DNA from: Candidatus Melainabacteria bacterium GWA2_34_9
GTDB lineage: Bacteria > Cyanobacteriota > Vampirovibrionia > Gastranaerophilales > UBA9971
Length of the DNA: 5,046 bases
Direction: 5' to 3'
Assembly (NCBI GenBank): GCA_001784535.1
Contig: MFRJ01000129.1
Span: 1 to 5,046, forward strand
Below are positions 1-5,046 of this stretch, piece by piece. The stretch's first letter is position 1. Each line of letters begins with the position of its first letter. The position numbers and the translations under genes are program-made. The notes beneath the pieces are model-generated. The model worked only from the letters and a program-made list of their open reading frames with translations. It ran no database searches and was not told the origin of the DNA.

Positions 1-14
1 TTTTATTTTTACTA

Positions 15-46
15 AATGTAAATTGTTAATTACATTCCGTAATTTT
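15..46. promoter_or_regulatory. Inverted repeat and HLR1-like element far upstream of rpaB-like gene
   Basis: AATGTAA (15-21) and TTACATT (30-36) form a perfect 7-bp inverted repeat with an 8-base spacer. Overlapping it, AATTAC (28-33) and GTAATT (39-44) form a second 6-bp inverted repeat. Read as two octamers separated by two bases (29-36, CC, 39-46), the segment resembles the cyanobacterial HLR1 site for RpaB, (G/T)TTACA(T/A)(T/A) repeated after 2 bp. The first octamer matches 7 of 8 positions and the second only 5 of 8. It lies about 30 bp upstream of the best -10 box, so it could be an operator for autoregulation. In such AT-rich DNA, chance resemblance is a real alternative. Confidence 0.35.
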
Positions 47-77
47 ATGATACAATACTTATTAAATTTTAATATTG

Positions 78-83
78 TATAAT
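78..83 (+). promoter_or_regulatory. Candidate -10 box of the rpaB-like gene
   Basis: A perfect TATAAT lies at 78-83, inside the 13-mer ATTGTATAATATT (74-86). The same 13-mer occurs at the nfnA promoter. The hexamer 17 bp upstream (55-60, ATACTT) is a poor -35, so the promoter may need an activator. Transcription would start near 89-91 and leave a leader of about 100 nt before the gene. Confidence 0.5.
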
Positions 84-96
84 ATTAAGAGTCGAG

Positions 97-124
97 TTTA
101 AAATTATAGATTGATAATTTTAAA
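97..124 (+). repeat. 11-bp perfect inverted repeat in the rpaB leader
   Basis: TTTAAAATTAT (97-107) and ATAATTTTAAA (114-124) are exact reverse complements separated by the 6-base loop AGATTG. All stem pairs are A-T, so the RNA hairpin would be weak. If transcription starts near 90, this structure sits at the very 5' end of the mRNA. It could act as a 5' stabilising hairpin or as a DNA operator. It has no GC core and is far from any stop codon, so it does not look like an intrinsic terminator. Confidence 0.5.
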
Positions 125-139
125 AAACATGTGAAGAAA

Positions 140-167
140 TGTAATATGTGTAACGTAAATTTAGAAT
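140..167. promoter_or_regulatory. Paired TGTAA repeats and a possible second -10 box
   Basis: TGTAA occurs at 140-144 and 149-153, a 9-bp period. On the minus strand this reads as two TTACA cores, close to the 10-bp period of HLR1 but one base short. A TAGAAT at 162-167, one mismatch from a consensus -10, follows at a distance that puts the repeats over its -35 region, where no TTGACA-like hexamer is seen. A start there would leave only about 15-20 nt before the gene, just covering the Shine-Dalgarno sequence. The element may be a regulator site; the evidence is motif resemblance only. Confidence 0.28.
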
Positions 168-190
168 AACTTCTTAAAGGGCAAAGTAGA

Positions 191-937
191 ATGACACAAA
201 ATAGCGAAATACCAAACGAAATTCAGGATCGTGAACGAATTCTCGTAGTTGATGATGAAGCCAGTATTAGAAGAATACTAGAAACTAGACTTAAAATGGT
301 AGGTTATGAAGTATTTACTGCTGCAGATGGGGAAGAAGCAGTTGAAGCTTACCAAAAACATAATCCGGACTTGGTAATTCTTGATGTAATGATGCCTAAA
401 ATGGATGGTTACGGAGTTACAAGAGAAATTAGAAAAACTTCCGAAACCCCTATTATTATTCTTACAGCTTTGGGAGATGTATCAGAACGTATTACAGGAC
501 TTGAACTTGGCGCAGATGATTATGTTATTAAGCCGTTTAGTCCGAAAGAACTTGAAGCCCGTGTAAAAGCAGTTCTTAGAAGAGTTAATCACCGTGAGGA
601 TCAACCTGGCGGAAAAATCACAAAGAATGTTATTACAACAGGCAATATTAGAATTGATACTAGTAGACGTCAGGTTTACCGTAAAAATGAACGTATTAGG
701 CTTACTGGGATGGAATTTAGCTTGCTTGAACTTTTAGTCGGCAATTCGGGTCAACCTTTCTCAAGAAATGAAATCCTTCAGTATGTTTGGTCATATCCTG
801 CTGATCACAGAATTGACACCAGAGTTGTTGATGTTCACATAAGCAGACTCAGATCAAAACTGGAAGTTGACCCTGCTAACCCTGAGCTAATCTTAACAGC
901 TCGAGGTATTGGCTATATGTTCCAAAGAATTAGTTAG
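191..937 (+). CDS. rpaB: RpaB-like OmpR/PhoB-family response regulator
   Basis: This is a cytoplasmic two-component DNA-binding regulator of 248 residues, normal length for the OmpR/PhoB family. The receiver domain (about 15-133) has the acidic pair D21-D22, phospho-acceptor D65 in LDVMMPKMDGYG, T92 in ILTALGD and K114 in KPFSPKELEAR. The winged-helix domain (about 150-247) carries RIRLTGMEFSLLELL (168-182), the recognition-helix region DTRVVDVHISRLRSKLE (209-225) and the wing ILTARGIGYMF. These blocks match cyanobacterial RpaB as I remember it far better than generic PhoB or OmpR proteins. The ATG is preceded by AAAGGG (176-181) with a 9-base spacer, and the receiver begins about 15 residues in, so the start is sound. 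No histidine kinase is adjacent, as expected for RpaB, whose kinase (NblS/Hik33) is usually encoded elsewhere. The protein has no cysteine at all, so thiol control, reported for some cyanobacterial RpaB proteins, is unlikely. Membership in the response-regulator family is certain; RpaB orthology is probable. Confidence 0.93.
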   Translation: MTQNSEIPNEIQDRERILVVDDEASIRRILETRLKMVGYEVFTAADGEEAVEAYQKHNPDLVILDVMMPKMDGYGVTREIRKTSETPIIILTALGDVSERITGLELGADDYVIKPFSPKELEARVKAVLRRVNHREDQPGGKITKNVITTGNIRIDTSRRQVYRKNERIRLTGMEFSLLELLVGNSGQPFSRNEILQYVWSYPADHRIDTRVVDVHISRLRSKLEVDPANPELILTARGIGYMFQRIS

Positions 938-962
938 AATTACTTAAATTTTATAGATTTAC

Positions 963-993
963 AAAACCTTCGGCATTTATTGCCGGAGGTTTT
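963..993 (+). terminator. Intrinsic terminator after the rpaB-like gene
   Basis: AAAACCTTCGGCA (963-975) pairs with TGCCGGAGGTTTT (981-993) across the 5-base loop TTTAT. This gives a 13-bp stem with a single G-U wobble, flanked by A and T runs. The T run is short (TTTT, then GCTATTA). It begins 25 bp after the rpaB stop and separates that gene from the nfnA promoter. Because the stem has both A and T arms, it could also work on the minus strand, but no minus-strand gene ends here. Confidence 0.85.
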
Positions 994-1002
994 GCTATTA
1001 CG

Positions 1003-1031
1003 TTAAAATCAAATTTTTTTAATTGTATAAT
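1003..1031 (+). promoter_or_regulatory. Sigma-70-type promoter of the nfnA-like gene
   Basis: A perfect TATAAT -10 (1026-1031) lies 17 bp downstream of TTAAAA (1003-1008), a four-of-six match to the -35 consensus. Transcription would start near 1038, about 30 nt before the GTG codon. The -10 is embedded in the 13-mer ATTGTATAATATT (1022-1034), which also surrounds the -10 upstream of the rpaB-like gene. Its place just after a terminator supports an independent unit. Confidence 0.6.
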
Positions 1032-1055
1032 ATTCTTGTAATAAGATTGAAATTT

Positions 1056-1063
1056 AAGGTGAT
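1056..1063 (+). promoter_or_regulatory. Ribosome binding site fixing the GTG start of nfnA
   Basis: AAGGTGAT is strongly complementary to the 16S 3' end and lies 5 bases before the GTG at 1069. The first in-frame ATG is at 1261, which would remove a third of the FAD domain, so this site decides in favour of GTG. Confidence 0.8.
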
Positions 1064-1068
1064 AAACC

Positions 1069-1911
1069 GTGGGCTATAAAATTTTATTTAAAAATAAATT
1101 AAGCGAAAATCTTTATGAAATTACCGTAGATGCACCTTATGTGGTTAAAAATGCAAAGGCAGGGCAGTTTATTATTTTAAGGGTTGAGGAAAAGGGCGAA
1201 AGAATTCCTTTAACCATAGCTGATATTAACAAATACAAAAACGAATTAACAATTGTTTTTATGGCTGTTGGATATACAACAAAAAAACTTGCCCAATTAC
1301 AAGCTGGCGAGGAAATATTAGATTTAGTAGGACCTCTTGGCGTTCCTACACATATTAAAAAACATGGCACAGTTGTTTGTGTAGCAGGAGGTTATGGTGC
1401 TGCGCCTGCTTATTTAATAGCAAAAGCTTATAAAGATGCAGGAAACAAGGTTTATATGATTATAGGTACTCGAACAGAAAGTTTGCTTTTCTGGGAAGAT
1501 AAAATGAAAACTGCATGTGATGAACTTTTTATAACAACCGATGACGGTTCAAAAGGCAGAAAAGGCTTTGTAACAGAGCAGTTAAAAGATATTATAAATA
1601 ATGAAAAAGTTGATATGGTTATGGCAATAGGTCCGATACCTATGATGAAAGCCGTTGCCGAACTTACAAGGACTGAAAATGTTCCGGCTGTTGTAAGCAT
1701 GAATCCGATAATGGTTGACGGCACAGGAATGTGTGGAGCTTGCAGGCTTACTGTTGACGGAAAAATTAAATTTGCCTGTGTTGACGGACCAGATTTTGAT
1801 GCTCATAAGGTTGATTTTAATGAGATTATTCAACGCGGACAGATTTATAAAGACATGGAAAAATCCGCAGATCATAAATGTAATCTTGAAAAACAGGCTG
1901 ATAAAATTTAA
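1069..1911 (+). CDS. nfnA: NfnA/SudB-like FAD/NAD-binding [2Fe-2S] oxidoreductase subunit
   Basis: This is a soluble 280-residue electron-transfer flavoprotein of the ferredoxin-NADP reductase fold, related to dihydroorotate dehydrogenase electron-transfer subunit PyrK and to NfnA (the small subunit of NADH-dependent ferredoxin:NADP+ oxidoreductase, also called sulfide dehydrogenase SudB). The FAD domain (about 1-98) carries RIPLTI (45-50) for flavin binding and a GPLG turn (88-91). The nucleotide-binding domain (about 100-215) begins AGGYGAAP (106-113). The C-terminal iron-sulfur segment has D217, C222, C225 and C237 in the order D-x4-C-x2-C-x11-C. This fits the Asp-plus-three-Cys [2Fe-2S] ligation known for NfnA rather than the usual four Cys. 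In the known complex it takes NADH electrons and passes them to the large subunit NfnB, which bifurcates or confurcates them between ferredoxin and NADP. Normally nfnB lies directly downstream; here the next gene is convergent and unrelated, so the partner is not in this window. PyrK is the main alternative, but no pyrD is adjacent. The gene has its own promoter and GTG start. Confidence 0.88.
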   Translation: MGYKILFKNKLSENLYEITVDAPYVVKNAKAGQFIILRVEEKGERIPLTIADINKYKNELTIVFMAVGYTTKKLAQLQAGEEILDLVGPLGVPTHIKKHGTVVCVAGGYGAAPAYLIAKAYKDAGNKVYMIIGTRTESLLFWEDKMKTACDELFITTDDGSKGRKGFVTEQLKDIINNEKVDMVMAIGPIPMMKAVAELTRTENVPAVVSMNPIMVDGTGMCGACRLTVDGKIKFACVDGPDFDAHKVDFNEIIQRGQIYKDMEKSADHKCNLEKQADKI

Positions 1912-3410
1912 TTAACAGTAATATTAACTTTATTCCAGTTAAAATCCTTGCTAACATGAATTTTTAACTCATTAACTACATCAGTAACATACGGAATGTG
2001 AGTCATTCCGACTAATACTGCTGTTGAACCTTTAGTAGATCTTAAAGCTCGTATTGCCATATTGCTTAGTTTTGCTGTATTTACTAATTCAGGGATTTGA
2101 ACTACTAGTTCTGCCTTGATACTGGCTGTAAAGTTAGAATATTCATTATCCCAATAAGCGCTAATAAGGCTAAATAGTTTGCCTATTTTAAATGTGCAGC
2201 TAAATAAATCCATTTCAAATTCTTCATTTTTTAATGAATTATTTTTAATATAATTTTTATAATAATGAAATCTTGGCAAATAATACTGATTTAATTTAGT
2301 TTTCCAGTCAAAAGTATCTTCAAAATTCAACCAATTGTCGTTTAATTCTTCAAAAACAAACAGATTATTTTTTATTTCGGATAAAATTTCTGCATTTCCT
2401 AATAATTTCAGTTTTTGAAATATAGTTTTTTCAAGTATGTGAATATTTTCCAGCTCAGTATTAATAATTTCTTTTGTTGGAACAGCCGGAACAATAGGTT
2501 TTGCCAGCTTTATTAATTTATTATTGAATTTAGCGTTTAATGGTCTGCTTATAAGTACTCCCATATTTTTATTTTCAGCTAATTCAAGCAGAGTCATATT
2601 ATTAGATTGATTTCTTTTTAAAACAGCGTCTTTTTCAATAAGATTCAGTGGGAATTCAATAACACTAAAATGATTAAAGGGAGAAATCTCGTTTGCAATG
2701 TTGATTAATCTTTCAAGAGAAATAAAATAATATTCATCAGGATCACTGGAAAAAGTATTTGAACTTATACCATAATACTTAATTCTGCCTTTTTGAACTT
2801 CTTTTTCTAGATACTCAAATGCTTTTTTGATTCTTGCATAACATTTACTTCTTGCTGTTTCTTTATCTGTATTTTTGTTTTTTGCCCATTTTAAATAATA
2901 TTCTGGTTCTTGAAGAAGATAAACATCGATAGACTTTAGTTTCAGTCTATCAAGACTTCTTTTTATTTGATCTTCAATAAACTCAGGGTGAATACAATAT
3001 TCAAAGCCCTTTTTAATTTCAACCAGTTCTAGAAAAGGAGATCCCTCTTCTTTTCTTTCCTGACTTAAATCATAATTTTGCCCCTGCAAGCATCCACCTT
3101 TTGTAACAACTACAACAGAGTCTCTGGAAAGTAGATTTGCGTTCACGATTTCTGACAAAACTTCTCCGATAAGTATTTCTGAATTTCCGTCAGTATAATT
3201 TGAACTTGTATCAATTAAATTAATACCTGATAATAAAGCTTTTTTGAGCGCATCTCTATTTAATGGTGATCTTATATCGATTTTGTAGCCACCAAAGCCA
3301 ACTTCAGAAATTAATAAACCTGTTTTTCCAAGAGGATTAAAACTAAATTCTTTATATTTTTCTGAAAGTATTTTTGTTGCATTTATCGACGCAAAACCAT
3401 TTAATGTCAT
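1908..3410 (-). CDS. Divergent aldo/keto reductase-like protein with insertion and His-to-Gln change
   Basis: The 500-residue product is far longer than typical aldo/keto reductases (about 280-340). The N-terminal part is clearly a family barrel: PLGKTGLLISEVGFGGYKI (26-44), a strand holding D67 and Y72 (LIDTSSNYTDGNSE), K104 in VVVTKGG, helix IKRSLDRLKLKSIDVYLL (149-166), GRIKYYGISSN (208-218), and GVLISRPLNA (284-293). Three of the four catalytic residues are present (D67, Y72, K104). The expected His, usually LLHNPE or similar, reads Q167 in LLQEPEYYL (codon CAA, 2910-2912). The final barrel part returns at about 448-480 with SNMAIRALRSTKGSTAVLVGM. Between these lie roughly 140 residues (about 300-440) rich in Asn, Lys, Phe and Leu that I do not recognise. 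There is no signal peptide or membrane segment, so it should be cytoplasmic. AGAGGT lies 10 bases before the ATG. The gene starts 31 bp after carB on the same strand, suggesting co-transcription. Substrate unknown; it may be an altered reductase or a non-catalytic NADP-binding protein. Confidence 0.82.
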   Translation of the reverse strand: MTLNGFASINATKILSEKYKEFSFNPLGKTGLLISEVGFGGYKIDIRSPLNRDALKKALLSGINLIDTSSNYTDGNSEILIGEVLSEIVNANLLSRDSVVVVTKGGCLQGQNYDLSQERKEEGSPFLELVEIKKGFEYCIHPEFIEDQIKRSLDRLKLKSIDVYLLQEPEYYLKWAKNKNTDKETARSKCYARIKKAFEYLEKEVQKGRIKYYGISSNTFSSDPDEYYFISLERLINIANEISPFNHFSVIEFPLNLIEKDAVLKRNQSNNMTLLELAENKNMGVLISRPLNAKFNNKLIKLAKPIVPAVPTKEIINTELENIHILEKTIFQKLKLLGNAEILSEIKNNLFVFEELNDNWLNFEDTFDWKTKLNQYYLPRFHYYKNYIKNNSLKNEEFEMDLFSCTFKIGKLFSLISAYWDNEYSNFTASIKAELVVQIPELVNTAKLSNMAIRALRSTKGSTAVLVGMTHIPYVTDVVNELKIHVSKDFNWNKVNITVN

Positions 3411-3420
3411 ATTTTAAATT

Positions 3421-3426
3421 ACCTCT
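3421..3426 (-). promoter_or_regulatory. Ribosome binding site of the aldo/keto reductase-like gene
   Basis: On the minus strand AGAGGT precedes the ATG (3408-3410) by 10 bases, in the 31-bp gap after the carB stop. I see no promoter-like pair in this short gap, which supports read-through from carB. The site supports the assigned start, although about 25 residues of weakly conserved sequence precede the first family motif. Confidence 0.6.
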
Positions 3427-3441
3427 AAATATCAAATTAAT

Positions 3442-5046
3442 TTATTTTATACAAAGTGGTTTGATGTAGCTGTTTATATCGTCATAATTTAAGTTTCCAC
3501 AAGTTCTCTTGGTTTTAAGCACTGCTATATATGCTTTTGCTGTATCCAGAGATGTAAAACACGGAATTTTATATTGTTCTGCACATGTTCTTAGTTTGAA
3601 CCCGCATCTTTCGGTATCTTTTCCAATAGTTGGTGTGTTTATAACGATATTTATACCATTATTTTTTATCATTGTGTGTATTTTGTCAAAGTCGAATTTA
3701 TTGATTTCCTGAACACCAACTCCCTTATCTCTAAGAAATTTTGCCGTGAATTGAGTTGCAGTTATATTAAAACCAAGATTAATGAACTCTTTAACTATTT
3801 CAAGAGATTCGTCTTTGTCATTATTTTTAACGGAAACAAGGATATTTCCGCTTTCTGGGAATGTATAACCCGCCCCCTCGAAAGCTTTAAGCAAGGCTTT
3901 TTCGTAAACTGTGTCAATGCCAAGGACTTCTCCAGTTGATTTCATTTCAGGCGTAAGCGCAGTATCAACATTAGTAAGTTTTTGGAAAGAAAATACAGGC
4001 GCTTTAACAGCAACAAGACTTGAGTTAGGCAATAATCCTATTCCGTAGTTTAAATCTTTAAGTTTTTCTCCGAGAATAACCTGAATTGCAATGTTTACCA
4101 TTGGTATTTTTGTTACTTTGCTAAGAATCGGCACAGTTCTTGAGGCTCTCGGGTTGACTTCAATTACAAAAACATCATCGCCCTTAACAACATATTGGAT
4201 ATTCATAAGCCCAATCACCTGCAAAGCCTTTGCAAGTTTTTTTGTATAGCAAATAATTTTGCCAATTACTTCTTGTGTAAGGGTTTGCGTTGGATACACG
4301 CAGAAACTGTCGCCTGAATGGACTCCAGTTCTTTCTATATGTTCCATTATTCCGGGGATTAGGATATCTTCTTTGTCAGAAATTGCGTCAACTTCAACTT
4401 CTTTTCCATTTATGTACTGATCAATGAGTATAGGATGTTCATTAGAAAGAGCTACAGCTTCTTTTACGTATTTTGTAAGCTCTTGGTCAGAATAAACTAT
4501 CTGCATGGCTCTTCCTCCTATGACATAAGAAGGTCTTACGAGTACAGGATATCCTATCTCGTTAGCGGTGATAATGGCTTCCCTGAGGGTAGTTACAGCT
4601 GCACCTTTGGGTTGGGGTATTTTTAGCTCGGTCAGGAGCTTTTCAAAAAGCTCCCTGTCTTCTGCCATATCGATTGATTCAACAGAAGTTCCAAGTATTT
4701 GAACTCCTCTGGTTAAGAGTTTTGGCGCAAGATTAATAGCAGTTTGCCCGCCAAATTGAACTATCACACCTTTTGGCATTTCTTTTCTTATAACGTTGAA
4801 AACGTCTTCAATAAATAATGGTTCAAAATAAAGTTTATCAGAGGTGTCAAAATCAGTACTTACCGTTTCAGGGTTATTATTAATAATTATTGACTCATAC
4901 CCTGCCTTTTGAATAGCCCATACAGCGTGAACTGAACAATAGTCAAATTCAATTCCCTGCCCAATTCTTATCGGACCTGATCCTATTACAATAACCTTCT
5001 CATTTTTACTGATTATATTTTCTTCTTCATCTTCAAAAGTCGAATA
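3442..5046 (-). CDS. carB: Carbamoyl-phosphate synthase large subunit, C-terminal half (partial)
   Basis: The reading frame is open to the right edge, giving 534 residues of a protein normally near 1,070, so about half is visible and the true start lies outside. The ATG at 4779 is internal: upstream of it the frame encodes VIVIGSGPIRIGQGIEFDYC and AGYESIIINNNPETVSTDFD, hallmark CarB sequence. CarB uses ATP, bicarbonate and ammonia supplied by CarA to make carbamoyl phosphate for pyrimidine and arginine synthesis. Visible in order (fragment numbering): the end of the oligomerisation domain (1-20), then the second ATP-grasp, carbamoyl-phosphate-forming unit (about 21-400), with the phosphate loop RPSYVIGGRAM (171-181), HIERTGVHSGDS (236-247) and the metal-binding EVNPRASRT (296-304). 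Last comes an MGS-like allosteric domain (about 401-534), including INTPTIGKDTERCGFKLR and IPCFTSLDTAKAY. That last domain looks more like versions from Gram-positive bacteria and cyanobacteria than like E. coli. All expected motifs are intact. The aldo/keto reductase-like gene follows 31 bp later. Confidence 0.97.
   Translation of the reverse strand, partial: YSTFEDEEENIISKNEKVIVIGSGPIRIGQGIEFDYCSVHAVWAIQKAGYESIIINNNPETVSTDFDTSDKLYFEPLFIEDVFNVIRKEMPKGVIVQFGGQTAINLAPKLLTRGVQILGTSVESIDMAEDRELFEKLLTELKIPQPKGAAVTTLREAIITANEIGYPVLVRPSYVIGGRAMQIVYSDQELTKYVKEAVALSNEHPILIDQYINGKEVEVDAISDKEDILIPGIMEHIERTGVHSGDSFCVYPTQTLTQEVIGKIICYTKKLAKALQVIGLMNIQYVVKGDDVFVIEVNPRASRTVPILSKVTKIPMVNIAIQVILGEKLKDLNYGIGLLPNSSLVAVKAPVFSFQKLTNVDTALTPEMKSTGEVLGIDTVYEKALLKAFEGAGYTFPESGNILVSVKNNDKDESLEIVKEFINLGFNITATQFTAKFLRDKGVGVQEINKFDFDKIHTMIKNNGINIVINTPTIGKDTERCGFKLRTCAEQYKIPCFTSLDTAKAYIAVLKTKRTCGNLNYDDINSYIKPLCIK

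Noticed and set aside
1..10. TTTTATTTTT as the tail of a terminator for a gene to the left
   Set aside because: No hairpin is visible because the window begins here, so a T-rich run alone in AT-rich DNA is not enough.
1..190. Riboswitch or small RNA in the rpaB leader
   Set aside because: Apart from the AT-only inverted repeat there is no GC-containing conserved structure or recognisable riboswitch core.
1137..1875. Minus-strand reading frames opposite nfnA (1137-1370, 1452-1724, 1582-1875)
   Set aside because: They lie wholly inside a well-supported gene, overlap one another and show no recognisable domains.
1715..1915. Plus-strand frame of 66 codons at the end of nfnA
   Set aside because: It is an out-of-frame copy of the [2Fe-2S] coding region with no ribosome binding site of its own and no family resemblance.
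1908..3410. Reductase-like gene as a fusion of two proteins or a frameshifted pseudogene
   Set aside because: The frame is open throughout, and the final barrel motif reappears after the long segment. This fits an insertion in one domain better than a fusion or decay.
3509..4626. Plus-strand frames opposite carB (3509-3712, 3676-3939, 4435-4626)
   Set aside because: They are antisense to conserved CarB sequence and have low-complexity hydrophobic or serine-rich translations typical of shadow frames.
3442..4779. carB beginning at the ATG at 4779
   Set aside because: The frame continues without a stop to 5046 and encodes unmistakable CarB motifs upstream of that ATG, so the Met is internal and the gene is cut by the window edge.

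Overview
This is an AT-rich bacterial window with four protein-coding genes and short intergenic gaps. The best clue to its origin is the first gene. Its product closely resembles cyanobacterial RpaB, including a phosphorylation region LDVMMPKMDGYGV and the block RIRLTGMEFSLLELL. Strong AT bias, an RpaB-like regulator and an NfnA-type flavoprotein typical of anaerobes together suggest a non-photosynthetic cyanobacterial relative (Melainabacteria/Vampirovibrionia, for example Gastranaerophilales). This placement is inferred from remembered family resemblance, not from a search.

Layout. Bases 1-190 hold no gene. They contain a consensus -10 box, an 11-bp perfect inverted repeat, and several TGTAA/TTACA elements that recall the HLR1 sites bound by RpaB. 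The rpaB-like gene (191-937, +) follows and ends in a clear intrinsic terminator (963-993). A second promoter (about 1003-1031) then drives an nfnA-like gene (1069-1911, +, GTG start) encoding an FAD/NAD/[2Fe-2S] electron-transfer subunit. Its usual partner NfnB is not in the window. On the other strand, carB runs in from the right edge (3442-5046, C-terminal half only). After 31 bp it is followed by an unusual 500-residue aldo/keto reductase-like gene (1908-3410), whose stop overlaps the nfnA stop tail to tail by 4 bp.

How the genes relate. The rpaB-like gene is a separate transcription unit. nfnA has its own promoter and would balance NAD(P)H and ferredoxin pools if a partner exists elsewhere. 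carB makes carbamoyl phosphate for pyrimidine and arginine synthesis and is probably co-transcribed with the aldo/keto reductase-like gene. The reductase-like protein is the least ordinary product: the catalytic His of the family tetrad reads as Gln, and about 125-140 extra residues sit between the last two strands of the barrel. I see no mobile element, CRISPR array, tRNA or rRNA, and no clear new multi-gene system. The main leads are the odd reductase and the possible self-regulation of the RpaB-like gene.
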